Shown here: positions 34,056 to 43,236 of the stretch, one piece after another
How the letters are laid out: every line of letters starts with the position of its first letter
How positions within the stretch are numbered: the stretch's first letter is position 1
Assembly: GCF_017306545.1 (NCBI RefSeq)
Contig: NZ_JAFKID010000004.1
Location: 169,933 to 233,932, forward strand
Length of the DNA: 64,000 nt
Direction: 5' to 3'
Source of the DNA: Mesorhizobium sp.
GTDB taxonomy: Bacteria; Pseudomonadota; Alphaproteobacteria; Rhizobiales; Rhizobiaceae
Program-made: the position numbers and the translations under genes
Notes under the pieces: model-generated
The model's database searches: none
What the model was told of the DNA's origin: nothing
What the model saw: the letters and a program-made list of their open reading frames with translations, nothing else

Positions 34056-34436
34056 CTACGACGCCACCGCCCTGCCGCAGAGCTTGTTGCCGTCAGGGTC
34101 GCGCAAGTAGGCGAGGTAGAGCTTTCCAGCGGCGGATTCGCGAATTCCGGGCGGGTTCTCGATGGATTTTCCGCCATTGGCGACGCCGGCGTCGTGCCAC
34201 GCCTTGACCATTTCGGGGCTCTCCATCTTCAGGCCGATCGTGCCGCCGTTGGCGTGCGAGGCGGCCATGCCGTCGATGGGTTTGGTGATGAGGAAACGCG
34301 CCCCGTCCTTCGAGTAGACGAGGCGGCCCTTGGCGTCGATCGTGCCGGGCGCGGCACCCGCGGCGCCGAACGTTGCGTCATAAAATCTGCGCGACCGTTC
34401 GAGATCGTTGCTGCCGACGACGATGTGACTGAACAT
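34056..34436 (-). CDS. VOC family protein (glyoxalase/bleomycin-resistance fold)
   Basis: 126 aa from an ATG with GGAGGAAA ideally placed; the open frame continues 51 codons upstream but without a ribosome site. Begins [28 protein letters not shown] and ends [15 protein letters not shown], the two typical betaalphabetabetabeta halves with metal-ligand positions. Likely a small-molecule dioxygenase or isomerase-like protein; substrate unknown. Divergent from aroC. Confidence 0.88.
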   Translation of the reverse strand: MFSHIVVGSNDLERSRRFYDATFGAAGAAPGTIDAKGRLVYSKDGARFLITKPIDGMAASHANGGTIGLKMESPEMVKAWHDAGVANGGKSIENPPGIRESAAGKLYLAYLRDPDGNKLCGRAVAS

Positions 34437-34587
34437 GCTTTCCTCCGATGGTTCGCGGACAGGAAACCAAATGCCGCCGTCGGCTTCAAGGGGATGCGGG
34501 AGAACCGCGCCGGGTAATTTGACCGGCGCCGAAAACGCCAATAGAAGCGCGGAGGGTCGGCGGCAGCCGGCGAAGCTCGGCGAAAAC

Positions 34588-35685
34588 ATGTCTCACAACA
34601 CCTTCGGCCATCTGTTCCGCGTCACCACCTGGGGCGAAAGCCATGGCCCGGCGTTGGGCTGCGTCGTGGACGGCTGCCCGCCCGGCATCCGCTTTACGCT
34701 GGCCGAAATCCAGGCCGAACTCGACAGGCGCCGGCCCGGCCAGTCGCGCTTCGTCACCCAACGGCGCGAGCCGGATGCGGTGAAGGTGCTGTCCGGCTTC
34801 ATCCTCGACGACGACGGCGAGACGATGGTCACCACCGGCACGCCGGTGTCGATGCTGATCGAGAACGTCGACCAGCGCTCCAAGGATTACGGCGAGATCG
34901 CCCGCCAGTACCGCCCCGGCCATGCCGACTATACCTATGAGGTGAAATACGGCCTGCGCGACCATCGCGGCGGCGGCCGCTCCTCGGCGCGCGAGACGGC
35001 CGCGCGCGTCGCCGCAGGCGCTTTGGCGCGGAAAGTAGTGCCCGGTCTGGTGGTGCGCGGCGCGCTGGTCTCCATGGGCGAGAAGACGATTGACCGCGCC
35101 AACTGGAACTGGAATTTCGTCGGCGACCCCGAAAACCCCTTCTTCACGCCGGACCCCGCCTCCGTCCCGGTCTTCGCCGCCTATCTCGACGGCATCCGCA
35201 AGGCCGGCTCCTCCGTCGGCGCGGTGATCGAGATCGTCGCCGACGGAGTGCCGGCCGGCCTTGGCGCGCCGATCTACGCCAAGCTCGACCAGGATATCGC
35301 GTCCGGCCTGATGTCGATCAACGCGGTCAAGGGCGTCGAGATCGGCAACGGCTTCGAGGCCGCAACCATCACCGGCGAACAGAACGCCGACGAGATGCGC
35401 ATGGGCAACGACGGCAAGCCGGTGTTCCTGTCCAACAATGCCGGCGGCATCCTCGGCGGCATCTCGACCGGCCAGCCGGTGATCGCCCGCTTCGCCGTCA
35501 AGCCGACCTCGTCGATCCTGACGCCGCGCAAGTCCATCGACCGGGACGGCCAAGACGTCGAGGTCATGACCAAGGGCCGCCACGATCCCTGCGTCGGCAT
35601 CCGCGCCGTGCCGATCGGCGAGGCGATGGTGGCCTGCGCGATTGCCGATCACTATCTGCGGCATCGGGGACAGACGGGAAGGTAG
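34588..35685 (+). CDS. aroC: Chorismate synthase
   Basis: 365 aa, FMN-dependent last step of the shikimate pathway (EPSP to chorismate). Start at [24 protein letters not shown]. Signatures [35 protein letters not shown] and [19 protein letters not shown] are both complete. The upstream frame extension overlaps the VOC gene promoter and is not part of the protein. Downstream lies a short tandem-repeat region before ribBA. Confidence 0.97.
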   Translation: MSHNTFGHLFRVTTWGESHGPALGCVVDGCPPGIRFTLAEIQAELDRRRPGQSRFVTQRREPDAVKVLSGFILDDDGETMVTTGTPVSMLIENVDQRSKDYGEIARQYRPGHADYTYEVKYGLRDHRGGGRSSARETAARVAAGALARKVVPGLVVRGALVSMGEKTIDRANWNWNFVGDPENPFFTPDPASVPVFAAYLDGIRKAGSSVGAVIEIVADGVPAGLGAPIYAKLDQDIASGLMSINAVKGVEIGNGFEAATITGEQNADEMRMGNDGKPVFLSNNAGGILGGISTGQPVIARFAVKPTSSILTPRKSIDRDGQDVEVMTKGRHDPCVGIRAVPIGEAMVACAIADHYLRHRGQTGR

Positions 35686-35781
35686 GGGAGTAAGGGAATA
35701 GGGCAGTAAGGCAATATGTTGCTAGTGCGCTCCCTCTGTCCTACTCCCCTATTCCCCTATTCCCCTATTCCCCTATTGCCC
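35685..35781. repeat. 8-bp tandem repeat plus complementary arm between aroC and ribBA
   Basis: Four exact copies of CCCCTATT at 35746-35777. A complementary GA-rich strand (AGGGGAGTAAGGGAATAGGG) begins at the aroC stop, so the region can fold back on itself. A tract like this is prone to slippage. It occupies most of the 115-bp gap in front of ribBA, whose start shows no obvious Shine-Dalgarno. Confidence 0.7.
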
Positions 35782-35800
35782 TGCGAGCGAAGCGAACCCC

Positions 35801-36898
35801 ATGCCCTACGACCAGAAAAAGACCGTCGAAGCCATCCGCGCCTTCGAGCGCGGCGAGATCGTCGTCGTCATGGACGATGACGGGCGCGAGAACGAGGGCG
35901 ACCTGATCGTCTCGGCCGTCCATTGCACGCCGGAGAATATGGCCTTCATCGTGCGCCACACCTCCGGCATCGTCTGCACGCCGATGACCAAGGAGGACGC
36001 CCGGCGCCTGAACCTTGCGCCGATGGTGGCCGACAACGATTCGGCCCACACCACCGCCTTCACCGTTTCTGTGGACTTCAAGCACGGCACCACCACCGGC
36101 ATTTCGGCCGACGACCGCACTTTGACCGTGCGCAACCTCGCCAACGGCAACGTCGGTGCCTCAGATTTCGTCCGGCCCGGCCACATCTTCCCGCTGATCG
36201 CGCGCGAGGGCGGCGTGTTGATGCGCTCCGGCCACACCGAGGCGGCGGTGGACCTGTGCAAGCTGGCCGGCCTGCCGCCGGTCGGCGTCATTTCCGAACT
36301 GGTCAACGACGACGGCACCGTCAAGCGGGGGCCGCAGGTGGCGGCCTTCGCCGAAAAGCACGGCCTGAAGCAGGTTTCCGTCGCCGATCTGATCGCCTAC
36401 CGCCAGCGTCAGGAAACGCTGGTGCAGCGCGTCGCCTGCACCGACATCGAGACCCCCGGCGGCAAGGCCAAGGCCTACACCTACACCCTGCCGTGGGACG
36501 TCATGCACCATCTGGCGGTGGTCTTCGGCGATATCCGCGACGGCGAGGACGTTCCCGTGCGCCTGCATCCGGAGGACGTCGTCACCGATGTCTTCGGCAC
36601 CGACCACAGACTGGACGGCGTCATGCGCGCCATGGGCGAGAAGAAGCGCGGCGTCGTCGTCTACCTGCGCGAAGGCTCGGTCGGCGTCGCGCATCAGGAC
36701 CGCAATCGCCCGGCAGGCGAGCGCGAGGACCACGAGGAAGCCCGCCGTCGCGAGAGCGAGTGGCGCGAAATCGGCCTCGGCGCCCAGATCCTCAAGGATC
36801 TCGGCATCTCGTCGATCAGCCTGATCGCTTCGCGTGAACGGCACTATGTCGGGCTCGAAGGTTTCGGCATCCATATCGTGCGGACCGAAATCCTTTAG
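35801..36898 (+). CDS. ribB: RibBA-like: DHBP synthase with a degenerate GTP cyclohydrolase II domain
   Basis: 365 aa. N-terminal half is a full RibB domain (3,4-dihydroxy-2-butanone-4-phosphate synthase): VVVMDDDGRENEGDL acidic loop, TSGIVCTPM, GHIFPLIAREGGVLMRSGHTEAAVD. The C-terminal half aligns with RibA, but where active RibA has the zinc-binding segment with three cysteines (HSEC-LTGD and RCDC), this protein reads RLHPEDVVTDVFGTDH with no Cys. So only RibB activity is expected, and a separate RibA must exist elsewhere. No FMN riboswitch consensus is seen upstream. Confidence 0.9.
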   Translation: MPYDQKKTVEAIRAFERGEIVVVMDDDGRENEGDLIVSAVHCTPENMAFIVRHTSGIVCTPMTKEDARRLNLAPMVADNDSAHTTAFTVSVDFKHGTTTGISADDRTLTVRNLANGNVGASDFVRPGHIFPLIAREGGVLMRSGHTEAAVDLCKLAGLPPVGVISELVNDDGTVKRGPQVAAFAEKHGLKQVSVADLIAYRQRQETLVQRVACTDIETPGGKAKAYTYTLPWDVMHHLAVVFGDIRDGEDVPVRLHPEDVVTDVFGTDHRLDGVMRAMGEKKRGVVVYLREGSVGVAHQDRNRPAGEREDHEEARRRESEWREIGLGAQILKDLGISSISLIASRERHYVGLEGFGIHIVRTEIL

Positions 36899-36984
36899 AC
36901 GATCAGGGCCGATCTTCTGTTGAACACTGCCGGTGGGGCGTCTCCGACCATGGTCAAGCCGGTCGCCCGCGCCTATATCGGGGC

Positions 36985-37911
36985 ATGGCGACGCGGCTCT
37001 ACACGCATCCGATCTATCTCGAGCACCTGACCCCGCCCGGCCATCCCGAGCGGCCGGACCGCCTGCGCGCCATCCAGCGTGTGCTGGATGAAGAGGCGTT
37101 CGCCGCGCTCGATCGCGTCGAGGCGCCTGTAGGCGATCCTGAAACGATCCTTGCCGTTCATCCGCGGGATTTCGTCGAGCGCATCAAGGCGGCGGTTCCG
37201 CGGGACGGGCTTGCGGGCATCGACGGGGATACCGTGCTCAGCCCGAAAAGCTGGCAGGCGGCGCTGACGGCGATCGGCGCGGCCAACGCGGCGGTGGACG
37301 ACGTGTTCGGGCGCAGGGCCGACAATGTTTTCGTCGCCGCCCGGCCGCCGGGCCACCATGCCGAAAAGACGACGGCGATGGGTTTTTGCCTGTTCAACTA
37401 TGCGGCGATCGCCGCCCGCTACGCCCAGGGCAGGCACGGCGCCGAGCGCATCGCCATCGTCGATTGGGACGTGCATCACGGCAACGGCACGCAGGACATT
37501 TTCTGGGACGATCCCTCAGTGCTCTACTGCTCGACGCACCAGATGCCGCTTTATCCCGGCACCGGCGCAAAGACCGAGACGGGCGTCGGCAACATCGTCA
37601 ACGCGCCGTTGGCGCCCCGCACCGGCAGCGAGACGTTTCGCGACGCCTTTTCCTCGCGCGTCCTGCCGGCGCTGGATGCGTTTCGCCCCGATTTGATTAT
37701 CGTGTCGGCCGGTTTCGACGCGCACCACCGCGACCCGCTGGCCGAGATCAATCTCACCGAGGACGATTTCGACTGGGCGACCGGGCAAGTGATGGAACAG
37801 GCCGCGCGCCATAGCGCCGGCCGGCTGGTCAGCCTGCTGGAAGGTGGCTATGACCTGCATGGGCTGGCGTTTTCAGTCGCCGCCCATGTCGGGCGTCTGA
37901 TGAAAGGATGA
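36985..37911 (+). CDS. Histone deacetylase family protein (class II type)
   Basis: 308 aa zinc amidohydrolase of the arginase/deacetylase fold. All active-site segments are visible: RPPGHHAEKTTAMGFCLFN (two His), VDWDVHHGNGTQDIF (Asp/His zinc ligands) and SAGFDAHHRDPLAE (second Asp ligand). Bacterial members deacetylate acetylpolyamines or proteins; the substrate is not determined by sequence. The stop is 3 bp upstream of xseB, so the two genes form a unit. Confidence 0.92.
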   Translation: MATRLYTHPIYLEHLTPPGHPERPDRLRAIQRVLDEEAFAALDRVEAPVGDPETILAVHPRDFVERIKAAVPRDGLAGIDGDTVLSPKSWQAALTAIGAANAAVDDVFGRRADNVFVAARPPGHHAEKTTAMGFCLFNYAAIAARYAQGRHGAERIAIVDWDVHHGNGTQDIFWDDPSVLYCSTHQMPLYPGTGAKTETGVGNIVNAPLAPRTGSETFRDAFSSRVLPALDAFRPDLIIVSAGFDAHHRDPLAEINLTEDDFDWATGQVMEQAARHSAGRLVSLLEGGYDLHGLAFSVAAHVGRLMKG

Positions 37912-37914
37912 TCC

Positions 37915-38166
37915 ATGGCCGATGAAGCGAATGCGGACGTCAAGGCGATGAGCTTCGAGCAGGCGCTCGACGCGCTGGAGAAGATCGTCGACGACCTGGA
38001 GCGCGGCGACGTACCGCTCGATCAGTCGATCCGCATCTACGAGCGCGGCGAGGCGCTGAAGGCGCACTGCGACCGCTTGTTGAAGGCGGCCGAGGACAAG
38101 GTTGAAAAGATTCGCCTTTCCCGCGACGGCAAGCCTGCCGGTACGGAGCCGCTCGATGGGGAATGA
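37915..38166 (+). CDS. xseB: Exodeoxyribonuclease VII small subunit
   Basis: 83 aa, complete Xse[54 protein letters not shown]. It binds the large XseA subunit to form the single-strand exonuclease that yields acid-soluble oligonucleotides. Three bases after the deacetylase stop. xseA is not in this window. Confidence 0.95.
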   Translation: MADEANADVKAMSFEQALDALEKIVDDLERGDVPLDQSIRIYERGEALKAHCDRLLKAAEDKVEKIRLSRDGKPAGTEPLDGE

Positions 38167-38208
38167 GCCGTCTGCCTCCGGCTTGAAGGCGTCGCTTCGC
38201 CGACCTAT

Positions 38209-38229
38209 ACTTAGCCAGACTTAGCTAAG
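38209..38229. promoter_or_regulatory. Candidate operator of the Phd-VapC operon
   Basis: Two ACTTAGC boxes ten bases apart (38209-38215, 38219-38225); the second is part of the exact palindrome CTTAGCTAAG (38220-38229). The site touches the ribosome-binding sequence AAGGAGG of the antitoxin. Spacing of about one helical turn fits cooperative binding by an autoregulating antitoxin. Inferred from pattern and position. Confidence 0.55.
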
Positions 38230-38238
38230 GAGGCGACC

Positions 38239-38490
38239 GTGGGAATGGTCAACATGCTCGAAGCGAAGACGTCGCTCTCCAAGCTGGTGGAAGCGGTGGA
38301 GAGCGGCGCCGAGGAAGAAATCATCATCGCCCGCAACGGCAAGCCGGCTGCGCGGTTGGTGCCGATTTCCAAACCGGAGAAGAAACTGCGGCTGGGGCTC
38401 GCGCGTGGAAAATATCCGCCGCTCGACTATGAGAAGTTCCAGGCATTGGACGCCGAGGTCGCGGCGATGTTCCTTGACGAGAAGAAGTGA
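38239..38490 (+). CDS. Antitoxin, Phd/YefM-type (VapB-like)
   Basis: 83 aa from GTG preceded by AAGGAGG; ATG two codons later is possible. N-terminal binding domain VNMLEAKTSLSKLVEAVESGAEEEIIIARNGKPAARLVPI is the PhdYeFM signature; the tail KYPPLDYEKFQALDAEVAAMF binds the toxin. It overlaps the toxin start by 4 bp (GTGA). Paired with a PIN-domain toxin rather than YoeB, so naming is by family only. Confidence 0.9.
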   Translation: MGMVNMLEAKTSLSKLVEAVESGAEEEIIIARNGKPAARLVPISKPEKKLRLGLARGKYPPLDYEKFQALDAEVAAMFLDEKK

Positions 38491-38879
38491 GACTTCTCCT
38501 CGACACGCATGTCGCTATCTGGGCGATAACCGCGCCGGAGCGTATCCCTGACGATCACCATCGCCTCCTCCGGGACGCTTTTCCGAATATTTTCGTTTCC
38601 GCGGTCGCGGTGTGGGAGATCGCCATCAAGCATCCGCTTGGCCGGCCGGACGCCCCGTCGCTTTCGGGCCATGACGCGATAGCCGAGTTCGAAGCCGCCG
38701 GCTTCAAATTCCTCGATGTCACGGCAGCCCACGCCGCTTTCGTCGAGCGCCTGCCTTTGCTTCATGGCGATCCGTTCGACCGGCTGATGCTGGCGCAGGC
38801 GATTATCGAGAACTTGCAGTTCATGACATACGACCGCCACCTCTCGCGCTATGATGTGGGCATCCTCACCTGGCCGTAA
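38487..38879 (+). CDS. PIN domain ribonuclease toxin (VapC family)
   Basis: 130 aa PIN domain. Opening LLLDTHVAIWAI supplies the first acidic residue; the SAVAVWEIAIKH segment carries the Glu; HGDPFDRLMLAQA gives the third Asp; and MTYDRHLSRYD the last Asp. Start is GTG overlapping the antitoxin stop. PIN toxins cleave tRNA or rRNA; the exact target cannot be read. The pair is wedged between xseB and a pirin gene. Confidence 0.92.
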   Translation: MRLLLDTHVAIWAITAPERIPDDHHRLLRDAFPNIFVSAVAVWEIAIKHPLGRPDAPSLSGHDAIAEFEAAGFKFLDVTAAHAAFVERLPLLHGDPFDRLMLAQAIIENLQFMTYDRHLSRYDVGILTWP

Positions 38880-38894
38880 GGGAGATCAAGACGG

Positions 38895-39815
38895 ATGAGC
38901 TTCTTTCCCGGTAACGATCCGAACATCGGCGACGCCTTCGCCTGCGACGCCATCGAGTTGATGGTGGTGCCGAACGCGCGCGACATCGACGGCTTCCAGG
39001 TCCGCCGCGCGCTGCCGACGGCGAAGCGCCGGCTGGTCGGGCCGTTCATCTTCTTCGACCGCATGGGGCCGGCGATCCTGCGCGCCGGGCAGGCGCTCGA
39101 CGTGCGGCCGCATCCGCATATCGGGCTTTCGACCGTCACCTACCTGTTCGACGGCAAGATCCGCCATCGCGATTCGCTCGGCACCGAAATGGTGATCGAA
39201 CCGGGCGACGTGAACCTGATGACGGCCGGGCGCGGCATCGTCCATTCCGAGCGCACGCCGGAGGAGTTGCGCGGCGCGCCGATGTCCGTTTCCGGCCTCC
39301 AGACGTGGCTGGCCCTGCCGGACGGCAAGGAGGAGATCGCGCCGGTGTTCGACCACACGACCGCCGCCAACCTGCCCGAATTCGACGCCGACGGCGTCTG
39401 CGGCCGTCTCGTCATCGGCGCCTTCGAGGGGCTGAAATCGCCGGTCGGTGTCTATTCGGACACGCTTTATGCCGATATCCGGCTCGACCCCGGCGCTAGC
39501 GTCAGGATTCCTTCCGACGCCGAGGAACGGGCGATCTATACGCTCGCCGGCGAGGTGACGATTTCCGGCGACACCTTCCCGATCGAGCGGCTTCTGGTGT
39601 TCAAGCCCGGCGACGAGATCGTCGTTTCCTCCAATTCCGGCGCGCATTTCATGCTGTTCGGCGGCGCTTCGCTGCCGTCGAAGCGCTACATCTGGTGGAA
39701 TTTCGTCTCTTCCTCTCGGGAGCGCATCGAGCAGGCCAAGCAGGAATGGAAAACCGGCCGCTTCGATATCGTTCCCGGCGACGAGGAAGAATTCGTTCCG
39801 CTGCCCGAGGGTTAG
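38895..39815 (+). CDS. Pirin family protein
   Basis: 306 aa bicupin. N-terminal cupin with the iron ligands in [27 protein letters not shown] and [13 protein letters not shown] (three His and one Glu); C-terminal pirin domain from about residue 180 ([16 protein letters not shown]). Bacterial pirins include quercetinase-like enzymes and regulators of pyruvate metabolism; no role is assigned. Fifteen bp after the toxin, but functionally unrelated to it. Confidence 0.92.
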   Translation: MSFFPGNDPNIGDAFACDAIELMVVPNARDIDGFQVRRALPTAKRRLVGPFIFFDRMGPAILRAGQALDVRPHPHIGLSTVTYLFDGKIRHRDSLGTEMVIEPGDVNLMTAGRGIVHSERTPEELRGAPMSVSGLQTWLALPDGKEEIAPVFDHTTAANLPEFDADGVCGRLVIGAFEGLKSPVGVYSDTLYADIRLDPGASVRIPSDAEERAIYTLAGEVTISGDTFPIERLLVFKPGDEIVVSSNSGAHFMLFGGASLPSKRYIWWNFVSSSRERIEQAKQEWKTGRFDIVPGDEEEFVPLPEG

Positions 39816-39894
39816 ACCGGGACCTTCTCCGGCCTCGCGTTTACTTTCGCCGGCCGCCATCCTATTGCCGCATGGATCAAAGCAGGTCGCCGCC

Positions 39895-41808
39895 ATGAGC
39901 CCGAAGCCCCAAACGCCGATGCTCGACAAGGTCCGTATTCCGGCCGACCTGCGCGCGCTGCCTGAGCGCGACCTGCCGCAACTCGCCGGTGAACTGCGCG
40001 CGGAACTGATCGACGCCGTCTCGCAGACCGGCGGCCATCTCGGCGCCGGCCTTGGCGTCGTCGAACTGACGGTGGCGCTCCACTACGTCTTCGACACGCC
40101 CGCCGACCGGGTGATCTGGGACGTCGGCCACCAGGCCTATCCGCACAAGATACTGACCGGCCGCCGCGACCGCATCCGCACGCTGAGGCAGGAAGGCGGG
40201 CTTTCCGGCTTCACCCGGCGGGCCGAGAGCGAGTACGATCCGTTCGGCGCCGCGCATTCCTCGACCTCCATCTCGGCCGGGCTCGGCATGGCCGTGGCGC
40301 GCGACCTCGGCGGCGGCAAAAACAACGTCATCGCCGTCATCGGCGACGGCGCGCTGTCGGCCGGCATGGCCTACGAGGCCATGAACAATGCCGGCGCGCT
40401 GGACGCCCGTTTGATCGTCATCCTCAACGACAACGACATGTCGATTGCGCCGCCGACCGGCGCCATGAGCGCCTATCTGGCCCGGCTCGCCTCCGGCCGC
40501 GCCTATTCGGGCCTGCGCGACGTCGGCAAGAAGCTGACCTCCTATCTCGGCAGGCGCGTCGATCGCGCCATCGCACGCGCCGTCGAACATGCGCGCGGCT
40601 ATGTTACCGGCGGCACGCTGTTCGAGGAAATGGGCTTTCATCACATCGGTCCGATCGACGGACATAATCTGGAGCATCTGGTTCCGGTGCTGAGAAACGT
40701 GCGCGACAATGCCAGCGGCCCGGTGCTGATCCACGTCGTCACCCAGAAGGGCAAAGGCTATGCGCCGGCCGAAGCCGCCGCCGATAAGTACCACGGCGTC
40801 AACCGGTTCGACGTCATCACCGGCGCGCAGGCGAAGGCGCCGGCCAACGCGCCGAGCTACACCAACGTCTTTGCCGAAAGCCTGATCCGCGAGGCCGTCG
40901 AGGACGACCGCATCGTCGCGGTGACGGCGGCCATGCCGACCGGCACCGGGCTCGACCTGTTCGGCGAGGTTTTTCCCGGCCGCACCTTCGATGTCGGCAT
41001 TGCCGAGCAACATGGCGTCACCTTCGCCGCCGGGCTGGCGAGCGAAGGCTACAAGCCCTTTGCCGCGATCTATTCGACCTTCCTGCAACGCGCCTACGAC
41101 CAGGTGGTGCACGACGTCGCCTTGCAGAGCCTGCCCGTCCGTTTTCCCATCGACCGCGCCGGCTATGTCGGCGCCGACGGCGCCACCCATTGCGGCGCCT
41201 TCGACACGACCTTTCTCGCCTCGCTGCCCGGCTTCGTCGTCATGGCGGCGAGCGACGAGGCGGAACTGAGGCACATGGTGCGCACCGCCGCCGATTATGA
41301 CGACGGGCCGATTTCCTTTCGCTATCCGCGCGGCAACGGTGTGGGCGTCGACCTGCCCGAACGCGGCTCGCCGCTTGCGATCGGCAAGGGGCGCATCGTC
41401 AGGGAAGGGACGAAGGTGGCGCTTCTGTCCTTCGGCACGCGCCTCGCCGACTGCCTGCTGGCGGCGGAAGAACTGGGCGCGGCCGGCTTGTCGACCACCG
41501 TGGCGGACGCCCGCTTCGCCAAGCCGCTGGACGAGGATCTGGTGCGCCGGCTGGCGCGCTCGCACGAGATTCTGCTCACAGTCGAGGAAGGGGCGATCGG
41601 CGGCTTCGCCACCCAGGTGCTGCATTTCCTCGCCCATGAGGGCCTGCTGGAAAGCGGCCTGAAGATGCGCCCGCTGGTGCTGCCGGACGCTTTCACCGAC
41701 CACGGCAAGCCGGAAAAGATGTACGCCGCCGCCGGCCTCGATGCGGCGGGCATCGTCGGCACCGTCTTTGCCGCGCTCGGCCGTCGTGTTGCCGCGCAGC
41801 GCGCGTGA
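39895..41808 (+). CDS. dxs: 1-deoxy-D-xylulose-5-phosphate synthase
   Basis: 637 aa thiamine-diphosphate transketolase-type enzyme, first committed step of the MEP pathway (pyruvate plus glyceraldehyde 3-phosphate). ATG at 39895; a TTG 30 bp upstream is in frame. The ThDP motif [18 protein letters not shown] is at about residue 150; the transketolase core [18 protein letters not shown] and C-terminal domain follow. Product enters the pathway later served by IspE and IspH, both encoded in this window. tlyA lies downstream beyond a small exported protein and a hairpin repeat. Confidence 0.96.
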   Translation: MSPKPQTPMLDKVRIPADLRALPERDLPQLAGELRAELIDAVSQTGGHLGAGLGVVELTVALHYVFDTPADRVIWDVGHQAYPHKILTGRRDRIRTLRQEGGLSGFTRRAESEYDPFGAAHSSTSISAGLGMAVARDLGGGKNNVIAVIGDGALSAGMAYEAMNNAGALDARLIVILNDNDMSIAPPTGAMSAYLARLASGRAYSGLRDVGKKLTSYLGRRVDRAIARAVEHARGYVTGGTLFEEMGFHHIGPIDGHNLEHLVPVLRNVRDNASGPVLIHVVTQKGKGYAPAEAAADKYHGVNRFDVITGAQAKAPANAPSYTNVFAESLIREAVEDDRIVAVTAAMPTGTGLDLFGEVFPGRTFDVGIAEQHGVTFAAGLASEGYKPFAAIYSTFLQRAYDQVVHDVALQSLPVRFPIDRAGYVGADGATHCGAFDTTFLASLPGFVVMAASDEAELRHMVRTAADYDDGPISFRYPRGNGVGVDLPERGSPLAIGKGRIVREGTKVALLSFGTRLADCLLAAEELGAAGLSTTVADARFAKPLDEDLVRRLARSHEILLTVEEGAIGGFATQVLHFLAHEGLLESGLKMRPLVLPDAFTDHGKPEKMYAAAGLDAAGIVGTVFAALGRRVAAQRA

Positions 41809-41978
41809 TTCATCGCCTTAACGACTTGAATCGATCTGCGAGCAAGCCGAATCATATTCTCGGCATGCCCGGCTAACCGATTGTTCACGCTGCTGTTTGG
41901 CGTTCTGCTTACCCTTTGTCTTGGGCGTTTTTCAACGCCGCCCTGTTAATGCGGGTGCAGACAGGGAATACAAAATCG

Positions 41979-42257
41979 ATGAAAAAGGCGCTGATGGCGT
42001 TCGCCTTCGGGGCGGTGTTCGTTTCGGCGGCACGCGCGGCGGAACCCCGCTACGATCAAAGTCTGGAAGACGCCGCCACCCGGATCGCGGCCGCCAAGGT
42101 GGGCGATATCCGCGGCGGCTTCTCCTTTCGCGACAAGCCGCAATTCGTCGCGGCGCAGAACGCGCCGCCGCCGGTCGCTCATGCCGAACCGGATACGGCG
42201 CATGACGACGGCCTCGTGCCGGCCGTGGAAGGGCCGTCCTTCAGGCTGGTCAATTGA
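41979..42257 (+). CDS. Small exported protein of unknown function
   Basis: 92 aa from an ATG with CAGGGA upstream. Signal peptide MKKALMAFAFGAVFVSAARA, mature start AEPRYDQSLEDAATRIAAAKVGDIRGGFSF. No recognised domain. Its TGA is immediately followed by the second copy of the 142-bp hairpin element. A longer upstream frame (to 41916) exists but does not improve the signal peptide. Confidence 0.65.
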   Translation: MKKALMAFAFGAVFVSAARAAEPRYDQSLEDAATRIAAAKVGDIRGGFSFRDKPQFVAAQNAPPPVAHAEPDTAHDDGLVPAVEGPSFRLVN

Positions 42258-42399
42258 GAGCCCTTTTGAAAATTCCGTGAGGCGGGGCTGCAAACGGCGG
42301 CCGGCTGTGCTCCGGTGCTCACGTACCTGATGCACGCTCCGCTCCGGTGCTCGCCGGCCACCGTTTTCGTCGCCGCCTGACGGTTTTTCAAAAGGGCTC
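42258..42399. repeat. 142-bp long-hairpin repeat (family C, copy 2)
   Basis: Same unit and orientation as 31931-32072, again starting directly after a TGA stop. The 15-bp outer arms are identical and the interior differs at about six positions by eye (for example a GTCC/GGCC change). The conserved centre reads CACGTACCTGAT followed by the complementary half. It closes the small exported protein's transcript before tlyA. Confidence 0.8.
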
Positions 42400-42471
42400 T
42401 GAGGCCGCGCGCTAGGCGGCCCGTCGATGACCACGCTTGCCTTCGTCTTCTGCTTTCGTCAATGAAGGCCG

Positions 42472-43236
42472 ATGAAATCCGCACAGCCAGCTTCGGGCCG
42501 CCGGCGCCTTGACGATCTTCTCGTCGCGCGCGGCCTGTTCGCCAGCCGCTCGCGCGCCCGCGATGCGGTCGAACGGAAAACCGTGCGCGTCGACGGGGTG
42601 GTGGCTGCGAAGCCCGGACAGGCTGTGGACGCCGGTGCCGCCCTCGATGTCGACGATCCCGCACGCACTTATGTTTCCCGCGCGGCGCTGAAGCTGGTCG
42701 CCGGGCTCGACCGTTTCGGCTTCGACGTAACCGGCAGCGAGGTCCTGGACATCGGCGCTTCCACCGGCGGCTTCACGCAGGTTCTGCTGGAGCGGGGTGC
42801 CGCCCACGTTACGGCCATCGACGTCGGCCACGGCCAGATGCACCATGCGATCGCCGGCGATCGGCGCGTGCGCTCCATCGAGGGCCTGAATGCGCGCGAT
42901 CTCGTGGCTAGCGATATCGAGGGCAGGGTGCCCGGCTTCGTCGTCTCCGACGTCAGTTTCATCTCGCTGAAACTGGCGCTGCCGCCGGCGCTCGGCCTTG
43001 CACGACCGGGAGCGGGAGCCGTGCTGCTCGTCAAGCCGCAATTCGAGGCGGGCAGGCAGGCCATCGGCAAAGGCGGCTTGCTCAAGGACCCCGCGTCGGC
43101 CGAAACGGTTGCGGAAGATCTCCGGTCCTGGCTGGACGGCGTGCCGGGCTGGCGCGCGCTCGGCCTTGCGCCGTCGCCCATCGAAGGCGGCGACGGCAAC
43201 CGCGAATTCCTGCTGGGCGGAGTGAAGGACAGATGA
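42472..43236 (+). CDS. tlyA: TlyA-family rRNA 2'-O-methyltransferase (hemolysin A family)
   Basis: 254 aa. N-terminal S4 RNA-binding domain (RRRLDDLLVARGLFASRSRARDAV) and FtsJ-type methyltransferase from about residue 75, with the SAM motif VLDIGASTGGFTQVLL and DVGHGQMH; the catalytic KDKE-type residues include VKPQFEAG. Members methylate ribose in 16S and 23S rRNA; old annotation as hemolysin is misleading. It overlaps the next gene by 4 bp (ATGA). Confidence 0.92.
   Translation: MKSAQPASGRRRLDDLLVARGLFASRSRARDAVERKTVRVDGVVAAKPGQAVDAGAALDVDDPARTYVSRAALKLVAGLDRFGFDVTGSEVLDIGASTGGFTQVLLERGAAHVTAIDVGHGQMHHAIAGDRRVRSIEGLNARDLVASDIEGRVPGFVVSDVSFISLKLALPPALGLARPGAGAVLLVKPQFEAGRQAIGKGGLLKDPASAETVAEDLRSWLDGVPGWRALGLAPSPIEGGDGNREFLLGGVKDR

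Noticed and set aside
35746-35777. CRISPR array
   Set aside because: Units are 8 bp with no spacers and no cas genes; it is a simple tandem tract.
35686-35800. FMN riboswitch ahead of ribBA
   Set aside because: None of the conserved RFN-element boxes is present; the gap is filled by a tandem repeat.
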